A program made the position numbers and the translations under genes. Source: Candidatus Accumulibacter sp. ACC003 (GTDB lineage: Bacteria > Pseudomonadota > Gammaproteobacteria > Burkholderiales > Rhodocyclaceae). Taken from it: a DNA stretch of 64,000 bases. The stretch is taken from the NCBI RefSeq assembly GCF_907163085.1, contig NZ_CAJQTX010000005.1, forward strand, positions 496,001 to 560,000. The letters are read 5' to 3'. How positions within the stretch are numbered: the first letter of the stretch is position 1; each line of letters opens with the position of its first letter. Shown piece after piece: positions 9,081 to 17,860 of the stretch. The notes under the pieces were generated by a model. It was not told the DNA's origin. It searched no databases and saw nothing but the letters and a program-made list of their open reading frames with translations.

Positions 9081-11696
9081 ATGAGTGGGGAGCATGTATT
9101 GAACGACACCGACGCATTCGGAAAGCTCGAACACGAAGACGATGGAAGCGTGCGTCAGTGGCATTTGCTGATTGATCACATGATCGACGTGGCGGCCTGC
9201 TTTCATCGTCTGGCACACTGTCGTTCGATTCGGCGCGCCATGGAAAAGACTTCCGGACGCCAACTTACCGAGCAGGATATTGCACGCCTCAGCGTGCTGG
9301 CTTTTCTGCACGACATCGGCAAGGCGAATAGCGGATTCCAGGCCAAGCGCTGGAAGACGGGGATACCGGTGGCTTGGCCGGTGAGAATCGTTGCGGGGCA
9401 CGGCCGCGAGGCATGCAAGCTCTTCGAAGTGCCGACGGCTGCGGCAGCGATAGAGCCGCTGATCGAGCAAATCTGCAGCTGGGGCGCGGCCTGTGATTCA
9501 CTACTGAGTGCCAGCATCAGCCACCACGGGCGACCGATAAAGGACACTCTCTGCAGCAGCGTGACGATCTGGAAAACACAAGCCGGAGCATACGATCCTG
9601 CGGCAGTGTTGAAAACCATAGCCGACTGCGGCTTGACTCTTTATCCTCCGGCCTTCCAGCCTGGCGGTGAGTGCTTGCCGGAAAAACCAGAATTTGGCCA
9701 TTTGTTCGCCGGTCTCGTCCAACTGGCTGACTGGCTGGGATCGGACACCCGCTTCTTTGAGTTTTCCGATCCCGGCGAGGCCAGGGCGGCAAGAGCTCCT
9801 GGACTCGCCGATCGGGCCATTGCCACCCTCGGCCTGGACGCCGAAGACTGGCGCGACCGACTCATCGCGACCGAGCCGGACTTTGCCAGCACCTTTGGCG
9901 GATTCCCACCACACCCCATCCAGGCCGCCATGGCCGCCGACAGCCTCGGGCCGCTGGTGATCCTTGAATCGGAAACCGGCAGCGGCAAGACCGAGGCCGC
10001 TCTCTGGCGCTATCTGCAGCTTTTTCGCGCCGGAGAAGTCGATAGCCTCTACTTTGCCTTGCCGACACGAGTCGCCGCTAGCCAACTCTACCAGCGGGTG
10101 CAGGACACGCTGAAGCGCCTGTGGCCGGAGAATCCGCCCATGGCCCTGCGCGCCTTGCCTGGCTACGTCGCTGCCGATGGCGAAGAAGCTCAGGCGCTGC
10201 CCAATTTCAAGGTTCTGTGGTCCGACAACCCGGACGATCAGGCGGCCCCGCAACGTTGGGCGGGCGAAAACGCCAAGCGTTTTCTCGCTGCCCCAATCGC
10301 CGTCGGCACCATCGACCAGGCACTACTCGGCGCCCTGCAAGTACCCCACGCCCACCTGCGCCACGCCACCCTCGCCCGCAGCCTCTTGGTGGTCGACGAA
10401 GTGCACGCTTCCGATGCCTACATGACTGTCCTGCTCCGACAGTTGCTGAAGGCGCACCTGAACTGCGGCGGCCATGCCGTGTTGCTCTCCGCGACGCTGG
10501 GCTCCAGCGCTCGCAGCCGTTACCTGGCGCTGACGCCGCAAGGCCGAAGCTCTTCGCCGCCCCCAGCGATGCCCTTCGACATCGCCTGCCAGGTGCCCTA
10601 TCCGGCGATTTCCGACAGGAGCAGCCTGCGCGCGGTAGCGGGAACGGGCCAGTCCAAGCGTGTGCTCTGGAGCACGCGCGACATCATCGATTCCCCCGAG
10701 CAAATTGCTGACCTGGCGTTGGCGGCTGCCGTTCAGGGAGCCAAGGTGCTGATCGTTCGCAACACCGTACCCGCCGCGATCGCCACCCTCGCGGCGCTCG
10801 AAGCCAGGGTGCCCGAGCGGGCGTGGCTGTTTCAGGTGAAAGGGGTGGTCACGCTACATCACAGTCGCTTCAGCCGCCAGGACAGGCCGTTGCTCGACGC
10901 CGCCATCGAAGAACGCCTGGGCAAGAAGCGGTCAAGCGGCGCCTTGATCGTCGTCGGCACCCAGACGCTCGAACAGAGCCTCGATATCGACGCCGATTTC
11001 CTGATCACCGACCTGTGCCCGATGGACGTGCTATTGCAGCGCGTCGGTCGCCTGCATCGCCACGCCAACGAGCGTCCGGAGGCTTACCGGATCGCGCAGG
11101 TCTCGGTCCTGACGCCGCTTGGGGATGACCTGACGCCACTCTTGATCCGCGCGAAAAATGGACTCGGGCGCCATCGGAACGGCGGCGGCGTCTATGACGA
11201 CCTGCGCATCGTCGAAGCGACGCGTCGCCTGCTCGCCGAGACGCCGGAAGCGCGCATACCCGACGACAACCGCTTCCTCGTGGAAGCGGCGACACATCCA
11301 GCGCGACTTGAAGCCTTGCAGACCGAACTCGGTGAGGCGTGGCAAAGCCTGGCCGCGAAGCTCGAAGGAGATGTCAGCGCGGAAAAAACGATCGGTCATC
11401 TGCATATGCTGGACGTGGAACAAGAATTTGGCGAACAGGAGTTCCCCACTGGCGTTCAAGTGGGTACCCGGCTCGGCGCGCAGGACAGAGTGGTGCACTT
11501 CGACCCGGAACAAACCGGCCCCTTTGGCGAACCGCTCAAGACCCTTCCCATCCGATACCACCTGCTGCCCAGGGACTTGTCACCCGATGCCGAACCCACC
11601 GCAGTCACGCACCCGGAAGAGGGCACCAGTTTTCGCTTGGGCGAAGCACTCTTTCGCTATAGCCGCCTGGGGCTGGAACGTCTCAAGGACCAATAA
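9081..11696 (+). CDS. cas3: CRISPR-associated nuclease/helicase Cas3 (type I-E)
   Basis: Effector nuclease-helicase recruited by Cascade to unwind and degrade target DNA. The 871-aa protein has an N-terminal HD nuclease domain (H33 region; HD at residues 77-78 in FLHDIGKANSG), a Walker A motif ETGSGKTEA near residue 297, a DEVH box (VVDEVHASD) near 438, and an SAT motif (SATLGSSAR). A C-terminal helicase half carries QRVGRLHRH. I chose the ATG at 9081 with GGGGAT just upstream rather than the GTG at 9066. It is first in the cas operon, 20 bp before cse1. All catalytic motifs look intact. Confidence 0.95.
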   Translation: MSGEHVLNDTDAFGKLEHEDDGSVRQWHLLIDHMIDVAACFHRLAHCRSIRRAMEKTSGRQLTEQDIARLSVLAFLHDIGKANSGFQAKRWKTGIPVAWPVRIVAGHGREACKLFEVPTAAAAIEPLIEQICSWGAACDSLLSASISHHGRPIKDTLCSSVTIWKTQAGAYDPAAVLKTIADCGLTLYPPAFQPGGECLPEKPEFGHLFAGLVQLADWLGSDTRFFEFSDPGEARAARAPGLADRAIATLGLDAEDWRDRLIATEPDFASTFGGFPPHPIQAAMAADSLGPLVILESETGSGKTEAALWRYLQLFRAGEVDSLYFALPTRVAASQLYQRVQDTLKRLWPENPPMALRALPGYVAADGEEAQALPNFKVLWSDNPDDQAAPQRWAGENAKRFLAAPIAVGTIDQALLGALQVPHAHLRHATLARSLLVVDEVHASDAYMTVLLRQLLKAHLNCGGHAVLLSATLGSSARSRYLALTPQGRSSSPPPAMPFDIACQVPYPAISDRSSLRAVAGTGQSKRVLWSTRDIIDSPEQIADLALAAAVQGAKVLIVRNTVPAAIATLAALEARVPERAWLFQVKGVVTLHHSRFSRQDRPLLDAAIEERLGKKRSSGALIVVGTQTLEQSLDIDADFLITDLCPMDVLLQRVGRLHRHANERPEAYRIAQVSVLTPLGDDLTPLLIRAKNGLGRHRNGGGVYDDLRIVEATRRLLAETPEARIPDDNRFLVEAATHPARLEALQTELGEAWQSLAAKLEGDVSAEKTIGHLHMLDVEQEFGEQEFPTGVQVGTRLGAQDRVVHFDPEQTGPFGEPLKTLPIRYHLLPRDLSPDAEPTAVTHPEEGTSFRLGEALFRYSRLGLERLKDQ

Positions 11697-11716
11697 CCCG
11701 TTGCCGGAGATTCGCC

Positions 11717-13318
11717 GTGACGCTGCTCTACAACCTGCTCGATGAACCCCTGATCCGAACCCGGCTGGTTGCTGACGGCAAGCCCCGGTCTTTCAGCCTG
11801 CCCGGCTTGTTCGTTGCGCTGGGGCACGACGCCGTAAGAGACTTCCCCGCTCTGCGCCCTCATCAACGCCATCCTTGGCATGCCTTTCTCGTGCAACTGG
11901 CGGCGATCGCCCTGCATCGTGCTGGACGAAGCGAGTTTTTCGATAGCGAGGCGACCTGGAAACAGGCTCTCCTGGATCTCACGCCCGAACACCCGGATGG
12001 TGCGGCCTGGTGCCTGATTGCGCCGCACGACCGACCGGCGTTCATGCAGGCGCCGGTGCCGGGCGGGCGAATCGATGGCTGGAGAACCGCCTTTCGCGCC
12101 GCTGACGAGCTGGACATGCTGGTGACCTCGAAGAATCACGATCTGAAGGCGGCTCGAATGCGTTGCGCCGAAGCGGACGATTGGATAATGGCCTTGATCA
12201 GTTTGCAAACTCAGGAAGGCTATGGCGGTCGAGACAACTGGGGAATTTCTCGGATGGCTGGTGGTTTTGGATGCCGTATTGCGCTGGGCGCCGTGGCCAA
12301 GGGGAATGCAGGGCGTCGCTGGCGACGGGATCTGTCGATAGTCAGGGATGCACGCGACTCGATTGTCGAAACACTCAGTTTGCGTGAAGCGGGTGGCCAT
12401 GAACTGTTGTGGCTTCCTCCCTGGGATGGGACACGATCACTGGCATTTTCAAGCCTTGATCCCTTCTATATTGAGATCTGTAGACTCGTGAGGCTGGTCT
12501 TGTCTGGTACAGGCGAGCTATTAGCCAGAGCAAATTCGAGCAAGCAAAGCCGAATCGGTGAACACCTACCGAGGGGAGCAACAGGCGACGCCTGGACGCC
12601 GATCAATGCCGTGAGTGGAGAGGCGCTCAGAATTCGTGGAAACGGATTCCACTACCAATTGGCATCGGCACTTCTTTTTGGTGTGCCATATCGCAAGGAG
12701 GTGTACAAGCAGCCATTGGCAATGACATTGCACGAGTCCGATGGGGCCACAGGGGTTTCTGCCTTAATGCAGGCAATATCTCGCGGTGGGCCCATGGGAA
12801 ACAAGAGCGTCACCGAGGGGTATCACGAGCGCCATGTTCCGCTATCTCGAACTGTTCGGAATCTTATTTTGCGCAGGCAGACTGATGTGTTGGCCAAGGT
12901 TGCAGGTGAACGGATCGCCGCTATTGCGGAGTTGCGTCGTGTGCTATGGATTGCAATCAGCACTCTCTTTAACCAAGGGGCGGATAAGGATTTTGCAGAT
13001 GGGGTTAAGGACAAGGCAAGCCAACGGGCGCACCTGTTTGAGCAAGCCGAAGACGCCCGTTTTTTCATCGCCCTGAACGAAGAAATAGAGTCCGAACAAC
13101 CCGATGACGAGCGCTTGCAATGGCTGTTGTCGATGAAGGACGCTGCCGAAGCCGTGCTGAGGCATGCATTTACCGCCGGGCCGCAATGCGGCGAGCAGCG
13201 TTACCGCGCTCAGGCCGCGGCTCTATCCCGATTCCACAGTGATTTGCGAAACTCCAAGACGCTACCAGACCTGGCCAACCACCTTCGCCAACGATCCATT
13301 GACAAGGAACTCCCATGA
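11717..13318 (+). CDS. casA: Type I-E Cascade large subunit Cse1 (CasA/Cas8e)
   Basis: Large subunit of the type I-E Cascade complex, which recognises the PAM and recruits Cas3. The 533-aa protein starts LLYNLLDEPLIRTR, a typical Cse1 N-terminus, and carries the family segment around GGRDNWGISRMAGG. A GGAG Shine-Dalgarno lies upstream. Its stop overlaps the cse2 start (ATGA). The part from about 12380 to 13090 is visibly richer in A/T than the 5' part of the gene, which may reflect recombination between cas alleles. Confidence 0.92.
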   Translation: MTLLYNLLDEPLIRTRLVADGKPRSFSLPGLFVALGHDAVRDFPALRPHQRHPWHAFLVQLAAIALHRAGRSEFFDSEATWKQALLDLTPEHPDGAAWCLIAPHDRPAFMQAPVPGGRIDGWRTAFRAADELDMLVTSKNHDLKAARMRCAEADDWIMALISLQTQEGYGGRDNWGISRMAGGFGCRIALGAVAKGNAGRRWRRDLSIVRDARDSIVETLSLREAGGHELLWLPPWDGTRSLAFSSLDPFYIEICRLVRLVLSGTGELLARANSSKQSRIGEHLPRGATGDAWTPINAVSGEALRIRGNGFHYQLASALLFGVPYRKEVYKQPLAMTLHESDGATGVSALMQAISRGGPMGNKSVTEGYHERHVPLSRTVRNLILRRQTDVLAKVAGERIAAIAELRRVLWIAISTLFNQGADKDFADGVKDKASQRAHLFEQAEDARFFIALNEEIESEQPDDERLQWLLSMKDAAEAVLRHAFTAGPQCGEQRYRAQAAALSRFHSDLRNSKTLPDLANHLRQRSIDKELP

Positions 13319-13902
13319 GCGCCCATGATGCCGACCCGGCGGACCAGCCACCGCCTGCTGAAAACCTATCAGTAAAGCGGGAAAGTCCGATTTTCAGGCT
13401 GGCGAGAATCATCACCCAAGCGGCCCGCTTCAAGGGCGATGTGCATGGTCTGGACAACGGCGAGCACGCCGCCTTGGCGCGCCTCGACCCGGACTCCGAG
13501 TTTCGCCCGCATCAAATTGCCGCGCTGTCGCGAGCCCTGGTCTATGCCGACCTCGCACCAGAAAACTGGCAAGTGGACACATGGCGGCGTTGGGCAATGA
13601 TTGCCCATGGCATGGCATTGGCTGGCCACGATAGCAGTCGGCGCTTGGGCCAGCAACTCAGCGCGGCGGGTGTTTCCGAGTCGCGAGTGACCAAGTTGCT
13701 GACCGCTCGTGGCGATGCTTTCAGGCAACTCGTTCCGCGTTTGCTGCGACTGCTGGCCAGCAAGGAAGGGCAGGCACCCAACTGGTTTGATCTCGGTGGT
13801 CTGATCCTCAACCAGGGCCGCGATGAGCAAGCTGCCGAAACCATACGCCTGCGAATCGCCGGCAGTTTCTTCTCTGCTGAAGCCAAGAAACCAAAACACT
13901 GA
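13315..13902 (+). CDS. casB: Type I-E Cascade small subunit Cse2 (CasB)
   Basis: Small subunit, present as a dimer along the Cascade backbone where it stabilises the R-loop. The 195-aa helical protein has the Cse2-like core LDNGEHAALARLDP (residues about 45-58) and a C-terminal region with DLGGLILNQGRDE. The start overlaps the cse1 stop by 4 bp, indicating translational coupling. The identity comes from position between cse1 and cas7e plus this core. Confidence 0.9.
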   Translation: MSAHDADPADQPPPAENLSVKRESPIFRLARIITQAARFKGDVHGLDNGEHAALARLDPDSEFRPHQIAALSRALVYADLAPENWQVDTWRRWAMIAHGMALAGHDSSRRLGQQLSAAGVSESRVTKLLTARGDAFRQLVPRLLRLLASKEGQAPNWFDLGGLILNQGRDEQAAETIRLRIAGSFFSAEAKKPKH

Positions 13903-13923
13903 TTCACTCACTGGAGCCTGACG

Positions 13924-15189
13924 ATGTCCATCCCGCGTTTCATACAGATTCACACTCTGCACACTTACCCGGCCGCATTGCTCAATCGTGACGATGCAGG
14001 GCTTGCCAAGCGATTGCCATTGGGTAACGCCGTCCGTACCCGGATCTCCTCGCAGTGCCTGAAGCGGCACTGGCGGGTCACGGAAGACCAATTTTCCCTA
14101 AAGCACCTTGGTGTGCCTATGGCAGCTCGTTCCAGGATCTTTGTCGATAAGATCCAAGAAATGCTAGTGGCGAGCGGAATAGCGCTGCCTGTTGCTGAAA
14201 TGCTTTCGTCCTCACTGAAAAATGCTTTTAGCAAGGGTGTCGACAAACTGATAAAAGAAGCCAAGAAAAAACAAACCACAAGGAAGTCGAAGAAAGCGGG
14301 AAGTGATGATGAGCAAGATGAGATAAGTGACGAAGCCGATGGAACCGGAGAAAATGGCAAGGGGCAAGCCATTCTTCTCGGATTGTCTGAATACGAGTAC
14401 TTGAAATCGTTGTGCCTCGACGTCGGCTCTTCGGCCACTGATGCAACAACCGCCAAACTGCTTCTTCTTGAGCGCCTGAAGTCAGAGAGATCCAATATCG
14501 AAAATATTCCTTTAGGCTGCGGCTTAGAGGCGGCCTTGTTTGGTCGTATGGTAACCTCAGACTTGCTGGCTAGTCGCGACGCTGCGGTCTACGTGGCCCA
14601 CGCCTTCACGGTTCATCAGGCGCAGGTAGAAAGTGACTATTTCACGGTGGTGGACGATCTTCTGCAGATGGGGTCGGCTGGCATCTTCGACACCGAACTC
14701 GCCTCCGGCCTTTACTACGGCTATGTCGTGGTCGATGTGCCGCAGCTTGTCCAGAACCTGGAGGGCGAGGACTTCAAGGATTGCTTTGCATCCGGTACCC
14801 CAGCCGAGCGTCGCGTTCTGGCCGGGCGGGTCGTACAGCACCTGCTGCACTTGATCGCCACCGTCAGCCCGGGCGCCAAACGCGGTTCCACCGCGCCTTT
14901 CGACTGGGCCAAGTTCATGTTGATTGAAGCCGGCGATTGGCAACCTCGCAGCCTGGCCGGCGCCTTCCACGATGCCCTGCCGCTCGATGGCAAGGAGGGC
15001 ACGATTCGCCAGCGGACGGTCAATCGGCTGACCAGGGAAATCGCCGCCATGGACGACGCTTATGGGGCGCCTCTGTCGCGGCGTTTTCTTGCCGTTGACC
15101 CGGAGGTCGAAGTCCCCGGCGCCGAGCGGCTGAACCTTGGCCGTCTGGCGGATTGGGCAAAGGAAATCATCGAAAAAGGGGCGTGCTGA
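13924..15189 (+). CDS. casC: Type I-E Cascade backbone subunit Cas7e (Cse4/CasC) with charged insert
   Basis: Backbone subunit that coats the crRNA spacer in six copies per Cascade. The N-terminus (FIQIHTLHTYPAALLNRDD and RTRISSQCLKRHWR) is diagnostic for the family. The protein is 421 aa, longer than the roughly 350-365 usual for well-studied Cas7e. The excess is mostly a Lys- then Asp/Glu-rich low-complexity stretch at about residues 111-147, encoded at about 14254-14364 in AT-rich DNA, located where the family has a flexible thumb/linker region. The fold on either side is intact and the frame is open, so the gene is probably functional. Confidence 0.93.
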   Translation: MSIPRFIQIHTLHTYPAALLNRDDAGLAKRLPLGNAVRTRISSQCLKRHWRVTEDQFSLKHLGVPMAARSRIFVDKIQEMLVASGIALPVAEMLSSSLKNAFSKGVDKLIKEAKKKQTTRKSKKAGSDDEQDEISDEADGTGENGKGQAILLGLSEYEYLKSLCLDVGSSATDATTAKLLLLERLKSERSNIENIPLGCGLEAALFGRMVTSDLLASRDAAVYVAHAFTVHQAQVESDYFTVVDDLLQMGSAGIFDTELASGLYYGYVVVDVPQLVQNLEGEDFKDCFASGTPAERRVLAGRVVQHLLHLIATVSPGAKRGSTAPFDWAKFMLIEAGDWQPRSLAGAFHDALPLDGKEGTIRQRTVNRLTREIAAMDDAYGAPLSRRFLAVDPEVEVPGAERLNLGRLADWAKEIIEKGAC

Positions 15190-15190
15190 A

Positions 15191-15904
15191 ATGCCTCGCC
15201 ATCTCTTGATGCGACTGGAGGCACCGCTGATGGCCTTTGGCGGCGAGACCATCGACAATTACGGCGTGATTCGCGACTTTCCCGCGCTGTCCATGGTCAC
15301 GGGTCTGTTGGCAAACGCCCTGGGCTACCGGCGGGAAGAAAGCGAATTGCACGATCGTTTGCAGGCCCGTCTGTTGGTGGGCGCGCGGTTGGATGGTGAC
15401 GTGCAGCGGCTAACCGATTTTCAGACCGCGCAACTAAGCAAGGATGACAAGGGCTGGACCACCTGGGGAATTGCCGAGGAACGTCGTGGAGGTGCAGATT
15501 CCTACAAGTCGCCCCATCTGCGTTACCGCGACTACCACGCCAGCCTGAATGTCCTCGTCGCCTTGCGCCTTGAGTCGGCTGCCGAAGCCCCGATGCTTGA
15601 TGATCTGGCGCGGGTCCTCGATCATCCTGCCCGCCCGCTTTTCATTGGTCGCAAGAGCTGCCTGCCTAGTCGACGCCTCTTCGCCGGCTGGCACGAAGCC
15701 GACAGCATCCTCGTCGCCCTGCAGACGGCACAGTTACCCGAAAAGGCCCGGCACCTGCGCGTGCAGTGGCCGGACGGCGAGGGCACGCTGGCAGGAGATC
15801 GTTCTCTGGACCTGTGCGACGAGCGCAACTGGAGGAGTGGCGTGCACGGCGGTTGGCGGCCTGTGCGCGAAGGCCACTTCGTCTTGCCGGGATCGCCAAC
15901 ATGA
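15191..15904 (+). CDS. casD: Type I-E Cascade subunit Cas5e (CasD)
   Basis: Caps the 5' handle of the crRNA in Cascade. The 237-aa protein starts with MPRHLLMRLEAPLMAFG, a standard Cas5 N-terminus, and has the glycine-containing segment RPLFIGRKSCLPSRRL typical of Cas5e. An upstream in-frame ATG at 15137 would place the start inside cas7e, so I chose 15191, two bases after the cas7e stop. Its stop overlaps the cas6e start (ATGA). Confidence 0.93.
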   Translation: MPRHLLMRLEAPLMAFGGETIDNYGVIRDFPALSMVTGLLANALGYRREESELHDRLQARLLVGARLDGDVQRLTDFQTAQLSKDDKGWTTWGIAEERRGGADSYKSPHLRYRDYHASLNVLVALRLESAAEAPMLDDLARVLDHPARPLFIGRKSCLPSRRLFAGWHEADSILVALQTAQLPEKARHLRVQWPDGEGTLAGDRSLDLCDERNWRSGVHGGWRPVREGHFVLPGSPT

Positions 15905-16638
15905 GCTTTCAGCTATTGCGTTTGCAACCGGACCCCATGGCCTTGGCTCCGTGGGCGACTCGCCATCGACTGCTGTCGCCGGATGGCGATTACGGCTACG
16001 CCTTGCATGCCTTGCTCAGTGCCGCGTTTGGCGATCTGGCGCCGAAGCCCTTCCATTATCTGGGGGGACAACAAGGGCTGCTGGCTTATACCTCGGTTGA
16101 CGTCGAGACGCTGCGCCTGAATGCCAGCCTCGCACCGCCGGGCGTGGCTCGGGCTCTTGGCCTGGATTATCTGGACGCCCGCTCGTTTCCGACCGCCTGG
16201 CGGGCAGGGCAGCGTCTGGGTTTCGAGGCGCGGCTGCGTCCGGTGGTGCGCAGCAAGGACGGGCGAGAGCGGGATGCCTATCTGCATGCCGTGGAGGGTA
16301 CGGCCGACACCGGGAAGGCCGCTGAAAACGGCAGCATTGTCCGGCGCACCGCGATTTACGCCGACTGGCTGGCGCAGCAGTTTGCCGTCGATGGTGCGGC
16401 GCAGATTGCCGAAGTGCAGCTCGACTCCTTCCGGCTTACACGCGTTCTGCGCAAAGCGGGTAGTGACGACAACGGCAAGCGGAAGACGACCAACATCGCC
16501 GGGCCGGATGTTGTTTTCAAAGGCCAGTTGCAGGTGGGAGACGCGCCAGCCTTCAACCGTTTACTGGAGCGAGGAATTGGCCGGCACCGGGCTTTCGGCT
16601 TTGGCATGTTGCTGCTCAGGCCGGCCGCGTCATGCTGA
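15901..16638 (+). CDS. casE: crRNA-processing endoribonuclease Cas6e (CasE)
   Basis: Metal-independent RNase that cuts each repeat hairpin in pre-crRNA and stays bound to the 3' handle. The 245-aa protein has H36 in GYALHALLSAAFG, aligning by position with the catalytic histidine region of Cas6e, and ends with the glycine-rich loop GIGRHRAFGFGMLLLRP. It overlaps cas5e by 4 bp and cas1 by 7 bp. Its expected substrate, the repeat stem CCCCCGCGCCAGCGGGG, is present in the adjacent array. Confidence 0.92.
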   Translation: MSFQLLRLQPDPMALAPWATRHRLLSPDGDYGYALHALLSAAFGDLAPKPFHYLGGQQGLLAYTSVDVETLRLNASLAPPGVARALGLDYLDARSFPTAWRAGQRLGFEARLRPVVRSKDGRERDAYLHAVEGTADTGKAAENGSIVRRTAIYADWLAQQFAVDGAAQIAEVQLDSFRLTRVLRKAGSDDNGKRKTTNIAGPDVVFKGQLQVGDAPAFNRLLERGIGRHRAFGFGMLLLRPAASC

Positions 16639-17525
16639 AGGGACGACTCGGGCTGGAAACCGCCCGTGTCCCGCATGCCGACCGGCACGGGCTGATCTGG
16701 CTGGAGCGCGGCGAACTCTGCGTCATCGACGGTTGCCTGCATTTCATGGCCGGCAAGGACTCGCTGACTCCCTACATCCTGCAGGTGCCGCATCAGGCCG
16801 TATCGATGATTCTGCTCGGGCCGGGAAGTAGCGTCACCCACGACGCGCTACGCCTGCTCGCGCGCCATGGAACACTGATGGCCGCAGTCGGACAGGATGG
16901 GGTACGAACCTACACCGCGCCGCCATTGTTGCCTGACCGCTCGGATGTCGCCAGGCGTCAGGCTGAACTCTGGGGAAACCCGCGTCGGCGCATCAGCGTC
17001 GCCCGGCACATGTATGCCCTGCGTCTGGGCGAAGTCCTGCCGCACCGCGACCTGGATACCTTGCGAGGAATCGAAGGCGCCAGGGTCAAGGCGATCTATC
17101 GCCTGATGGCGGAAAAATACGGCATTCCCTGGGAAGGCCGGCGCTACGACCGGAGCAATCCCGGAGCGGCGGACATGCCGAATCAAGGCATCAATCATGC
17201 GGCCACCGCTGTGCAGGGAGCGGCGGCGATCGCCGTACAGGCACTGGCAGCGATTCCGCAACTCGGGTTCATCCATGAGGATTCGGGGCAGGCCTTCGTG
17301 CTCGACATTGCCGACCTCTTCAGGGAGACGGTGACCCTGCAAATCGCCTTTACGGCGGCGAAGAAAGCCATCAATGGTGACGACACCGCCATCGATCGCC
17401 TGGTCCGCCGCGAAGCGTCCACTGTGTTCCGCAAACAGGATGTCATCGCCAGCATGATCGACAAGGTCAAGTTGGTGCTACGGACGGAGGAAAACGATGG
17501 CGCTGGTAGTCATAGTGACGCGTGA
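16632..17525 (+). CDS. cas1: CRISPR adaptation integrase Cas1 (type I-E)
   Basis: Integrase that, with Cas2, inserts new spacers at the leader end. The 297-aa protein retains the catalytic triad expected from E. coli Cas1: E149 in RGIEGARVK, H215 in LGFIHEDSG and D228 in VLDIADLF. It overlaps cas6e by 7 bp and cas2 by 29 bp, consistent with coupled expression. Nothing suggests inactivation. Confidence 0.95.
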   Translation: MLKGRLGLETARVPHADRHGLIWLERGELCVIDGCLHFMAGKDSLTPYILQVPHQAVSMILLGPGSSVTHDALRLLARHGTLMAAVGQDGVRTYTAPPLLPDRSDVARRQAELWGNPRRRISVARHMYALRLGEVLPHRDLDTLRGIEGARVKAIYRLMAEKYGIPWEGRRYDRSNPGAADMPNQGINHAATAVQGAAAIAVQALAAIPQLGFIHEDSGQAFVLDIADLFRETVTLQIAFTAAKKAINGDDTAIDRLVRREASTVFRKQDVIASMIDKVKLVLRTEENDGAGSHSDA

Positions 17526-17793
17526 TGTCGCCTATCGATACCGAGGCTTCCTGGCGTCGGTCATGCTGGAGGTCACGCCAACCGTTTACATCTCGCCGCG
17601 TATGAGTCCAGCAGTCAGGGGACGCGTCTGGGCGACTTTGTCGGACTGGTATTCGGCAGAGCCGCAAGGCAGCGTAGTCGTCGTATGGCGTGATCTGAAT
17701 GAAACCGGCGGCGTTGGCATCAAGACACTCGGGGAGCCGCCAAGGGAGTTGGTCGAGCTTGACGGCCTGTGGCTGGTCAGACGTATGGTATAA
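17497..17793 (+). CDS. cas2: CRISPR adaptation protein Cas2 (type I-E, CT1978 class)
   Basis: Structural partner of Cas1 in the spacer-integration complex. The 98-aa protein starts MALVVIVTRDVAYRYRGFLA and contains the Cas2e segment VYISPRMSPAVRGRVW. Its start lies inside the 3' end of cas1 (29-bp overlap). It ends 67 bp before the first CRISPR repeat, so the leader lies directly behind it. Confidence 0.94.
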   Translation: MALVVIVTRDVAYRYRGFLASVMLEVTPTVYISPRMSPAVRGRVWATLSDWYSAEPQGSVVVVWRDLNETGGVGIKTLGEPPRELVELDGLWLVRRMV

Positions 17794-17860
17794 AGCGCTC
17801 TTTAACAAGATGAATTGGTATTGACGTTTTCTCTTTTGGATCATGGGGCTATCTACAAGA
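17794..17860 (+). promoter_or_regulatory. CRISPR leader
   Basis: Short AT-rich stretch between cas2 and the first repeat. It contains CTCTTTAACAA and TTGACG (17821-17826), which resembles a -35 element, though no good -10 follows at the usual spacing. Being upstream of the best-conserved repeats marks it as the insertion and transcription end of the array. Confidence 0.75.

Noticed and set aside
17794-17860. IHF-binding site in the CRISPR leader, as in E. coli
   Set aside because: No stretch fits the IHF consensus well enough; the leader is only 67 bp.
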